From the NCBI RefSeq assembly GCF_900113805.1, contig NZ_FOQT01000002.1, forward strand, positions 310,001-374,000: DNA of 64,000 bases, read 5' to 3'. The position numbers and the translations under genes were made by a program. The notes under the pieces are model-generated. The model worked only from the letters and a program-made list of their open reading frames with translations, was not told where the DNA came from and searched no databases. Origin of the DNA: Halpernia frigidisoli (GTDB lineage: Bacteria; Bacteroidota; Bacteroidia; Flavobacteriales; Weeksellaceae). Of this stretch, positions 61,362-64,000 are shown one piece after another. Every line of letters starts with the position of its first letter. Position 1 is the stretch's first letter.

Positions 61362-64000
61362 ATGAATCGTAACATTCAGAAAGCCGCCCTATTTTTTACA
61401 CTATTTACAAGTGGCGTTGTATTCTCCCAAACCCATGTTTTAGAAGGCAGAGTTCTTGATGAAAATGACAATACGCCAATTCAGGGTGTTGTGATAAAGG
61501 TAAATAACACCGATTATGTTACAGATATTTCCGGCTATTACTCAATCTCTCTGGATGCTAATAAAACTTACATTTTAGCAATTTCATCGAATGGTTATCA
61601 AAGTAAAGAAATCGACGACGTTATTATAAAACCTGAAGAAAACACACATTTAGATATTGTTTTAGGCAGAGTTTCGGCGAAAGAAAATGCGATTGAAGGT
61701 GTTGTGATAAAATCAACAGCACGGAGAGAAACAATCGCTTCTACAATCTCACTTCAAAAAAATTCTGGTGTTGTATCGCAGGTGATCGGCGTAGAAGCTA
61801 TTAAAAGAAGTCCAGACAGAAATACAGGTGAAGTTTTAAAAAGAGTTTCCGGGATCAGTGTTGTAGATGGAAAATATATTGTGGTAAGAGGTTTATCAGA
61901 TCGGTACAACCAGGCAATGTTGAACGGTATTCAACTTTCCAGCACAGAGCCGGACCGAAAAACCTTTTCTTTCGATATTTTTCCTTCTAGTGTCATAGAA
62001 ACGCTTGTCATCAACAAAACCTTCATTCCTGAATATACTGGTGAATGGGGAGGCGGACTTATTCAGGTTAACACGAAAGATGTCCCAAGCAAGAAATTTT
62101 TTAACGCCCAAGTTGGTGTGGGTGCAAACTCTATCACAATAAACCGCGAATTTTTAACCAATAAAGGCGGAAAATTTGATTTTCTTGGAATTGACAGCGG
62201 TTACAGAAAATTGCCTGCAGGTTTTCCTTCAAAAAATCAATTTAATATTTTAAGTGACGAGCAGAAAACAAAATTTGGAAGTTTATACGCGAAAAATTTT
62301 GGTTTCGGCACAATTGGATACCCAGAAAATGAAAGTTTGCAGTTAGACGGAGGTTTTAACACAAAAATTTTTGGTAAAGATTTGGGTGTTATCGCTGTTT
62401 TTAATTACAATAACAACAAAAAAAGGACAGAGACAGTTAATAGGTTTTTCACGATAAATGATCAAAATGCGAATGTTAATTTTGATTATAATACTGAAAA
62501 ATACAGCAACGATATTATTTTGGGCGGACTTTTAAATCTTTCACTTAAATTTAACAGCAACAATAAAATTTCCCTTAAAAACATCATCACAAATACCGGA
62601 ACAAGCAGTGTTTCAATGAGAACTGGAAAGGATTTTGAATTTGATCCGGTGAACGGAACAAATATTTTAGCTAGAGAACTTAGCTTTAAACAAACATTGT
62701 TTTACAACACAACGCTTTCAGGTAATCATAAAATTGATGCTTTGGGTGGTGTTACTTTTAACTGGTATGGCAGTTTTGGTATTTTGGATCAATATATTCC
62801 GCAACTGCAGAGATTACAATATAACGAATATCCAAATCTAACGGGAAGTCCTTATATCGCTTTAATTTCAAGTGGTCTATCACAAAAATCAGGAAGTTTT
62901 TTCTACTCTACTTTAAACGATTATCTTTATAATGGCGGCGGCGATCTATCAAAATCATTCGAATTATTTGGACAAAAACAAACGGTAAAAGGTGGATATT
63001 TATTTCAGGTAAAAGATAGAATTTATAATTCAAGACCGTTTTCAGCACAAATGAATGGTTTTAACCAAAATATTTTAACCCAACCATTTGAAACCATTTT
63101 TAACGCTGAAAATTTCGGAACAAATCCAGGGCAGTTCAGCTTTGATGAAATCTCCGGAAATCAGTATCGATATATTGCAAACACCATTTTAAACGCAGGA
63201 TATTTACAGTTTGACAGTAATTTTAATCCTTGGTTACGGGCAATTTATGGTTTAAGAGTTGAAAATTTTGATCAGTTAGTGGGAAGTACAAAAAGATCAG
63301 ATAACCGATTTGTAAATACCAATGTGACAGATTATATGCCTGCTTTAAATCTTACAGCGAAACTGAGCAGCAAAATGAATCTAAGATTAGCAGGATCGCA
63401 AACTGTGGTAAGACCGGAGTTTAGAGAGCTTTCACCAGTTGCTTATTACGATTTTGATCTGGGCGCAACGGTTGTGGGAAATAAAGAACTTGAACGGACA
63501 AAAATTTCAAGTGCGGATATCAGATGGGAATATTACCCGAGAAATGGTGAAATTATTTCTGTAGCAGGTTTTTATAAGAATTTTAAAAATCCTATTGAAC
63601 TTTACTTTAATCAATCCGGCGTTGGGACGAGTAATACTTTTAATTATTTAAATGCTGATAAAGCCAATGCTTACGGCATCGAATTCGAACTTAGAAAAAA
63701 ACTTGACTTCGTTTCAGCTTTAAAGAATTTCACTTTTGGTGGCAATGTCGCACTGATTGACAACAAAGTAACGGATCAAACAACCAATATTGACCGACCA
63801 ATGCAGGGTCAATCGCCTTACACAGTAAATTTTACACTTCAATATGACAGTGAAAACTCCGGCATCAGTTCTACACTTTTATTTAACCAGATCGGAAGAA
63901 GAATTTTATATGTAGGAAATGATCAGATTCCGCCAATCTGGGAAAACCCAAGACCACTTTTAGATTATCAAATCGCAAAAAAAATATGGAATAAAAAAGG
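61362..64000 (+). CDS. TonB-dependent receptor with carboxypeptidase-like N-terminal domain (3' end outside window)
   Basis: The frame is open from ATG at 61362 to the window end (about 879 residues, partial). A signal peptide (MNRNIQKAALFFTLFTSGVVFSQ) precedes a CarboxypepD_reg-like domain ('LEGRVLDENDNTPIQGVVIKV', about 25-115). The plug domain has 'GVEAIKRSPDRNTGEVLKRVSGISVVDGKYIVVRGLSDRYN' and 'PEYTGEWGGGLIQVNTKD', and barrel strands follow. It imports a large ligand across the outer membrane. Its divergent position next to a PhoR/PhoB-like pair suggests regulation by that system, possibly for a phosphorus source; this is inference. Confidence 0.92.
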   Translation, partial: MNRNIQKAALFFTLFTSGVVFSQTHVLEGRVLDENDNTPIQGVVIKVNNTDYVTDISGYYSISLDANKTYILAISSNGYQSKEIDDVIIKPEENTHLDIVLGRVSAKENAIEGVVIKSTARRETIASTISLQKNSGVVSQVIGVEAIKRSPDRNTGEVLKRVSGISVVDGKYIVVRGLSDRYNQAMLNGIQLSSTEPDRKTFSFDIFPSSVIETLVINKTFIPEYTGEWGGGLIQVNTKDVPSKKFFNAQVGVGANSITINREFLTNKGGKFDFLGIDSGYRKLPAGFPSKNQFNILSDEQKTKFGSLYAKNFGFGTIGYPENESLQLDGGFNTKIFGKDLGVIAVFNYNNNKKRTETVNRFFTINDQNANVNFDYNTEKYSNDIILGGLLNLSLKFNSNNKISLKNIITNTGTSSVSMRTGKDFEFDPVNGTNILARELSFKQTLFYNTTLSGNHKIDALGGVTFNWYGSFGILDQYIPQLQRLQYNEYPNLTGSPYIALISSGLSQKSGSFFYSTLNDYLYNGGGDLSKSFELFGQKQTVKGGYLFQVKDRIYNSRPFSAQMNGFNQNILTQPFETIFNAENFGTNPGQFSFDEISGNQYRYIANTILNAGYLQFDSNFNPWLRAIYGLRVENFDQLVGSTKRSDNRFVNTNVTDYMPALNLTAKLSSKMNLRLAGSQTVVRPEFRELSPVAYYDFDLGATVVGNKELERTKISSADIRWEYYPRNGEIISVAGFYKNFKNPIELYFNQSGVGTSNTFNYLNADKANAYGIEFELRKKLDFVSALKNFTFGGNVALIDNKVTDQTTNIDRPMQGQSPYTVNFTLQYDSENSGISSTLLFNQIGRRILYVGNDQIPPIWENPRPLLDYQIAKKIWNKK

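Overview
The window is AT-rich DNA from a member of the Bacteroidota, most likely Flavobacteriia, family Weeksellaceae (Chryseobacterium/Kaistella relatives). The signs are two giant type IX secretion (T9SS type B) cargo proteins, two large TonB-dependent receptors, a mevalonate-pathway HMG-CoA synthase, YpdA, an OlsF-like acyltransferase fusion, and promoters of the Bacteroidota form TTTG-N18/19-TAnnTTTG. The taxonomic call comes from gene content, not from a marker-gene comparison.

Layout. Positions 1-7970 are chromosomal backbone: the end of a TonB-dependent receptor, a PLP cysteine synthase-like enzyme, an FtsX/LolC permease divergent from a NamZ-like (DUF1343) muramidase, and a tight three-gene minus-strand unit (thioredoxin, DUF3575, small membrane protein). 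Positions 7993-26232 form an 18.2 kb integrated island in the tRNA-Phe(GAA) gene. The intact tRNA is at the right end (26190-26262, minus strand). A displaced 44-nt copy of its 3' part is at the left end, with paired integrase arm-site candidates inside both ends. The island carries a tyrosine integrase with an excisionase-like HTH gene, a serine recombinase, a gene that looks like a very divergent single-subunit (family A / T7 RNA polymerase-like) polymerase, a GC-rich hairpin cluster, and secreted MORN, WG and DUF6150 repeat proteins. Next to the integrase is a dense set of nuclease genes: type IIG restriction-modification enzyme, DUF2971, Mrr-like, a PD-(D/E)XK protein and a DpnII/MboI-like protein. 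This looks like a mobile defence island.

Positions 26353-36321 return to backbone: OlsF-like acyltransferase, aspartate kinase, fructose-bisphosphatase, tautomerase, GNAT, isochorismatase-like hydrolase, MenC-like enolase, glutaminyl-tRNA synthetase and YpdA. Positions 36420-45184 hold two tandem paralogous ~1400-residue T9SS type B proteins. They are followed by CbpM/CbpA chaperones and an HMG-CoA synthase gene interrupted by one in-frame TGA.

Positions 48005-59267 contain a lipoprotein, a dicarboxylate symporter, a HEPN-like protein, an M1 aminopeptidase, thymidylate synthase, a GreA/B-like protein, a DUF885 protein, an alpha-amylase and a pRiA4b ORF-3-like protein. Three families of dispersed palindromic repeats lie between genes here and elsewhere. 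The right edge has a PhoR/PhoB-like two-component pair divergent from a second TonB-dependent receptor that runs off the window. Three 11-bp-spaced direct repeats lie between them.

The most notable items are the polymerase-like island gene, the att structure and nuclease cluster of the island, and the in-frame stop in the single HMG-CoA synthase gene.
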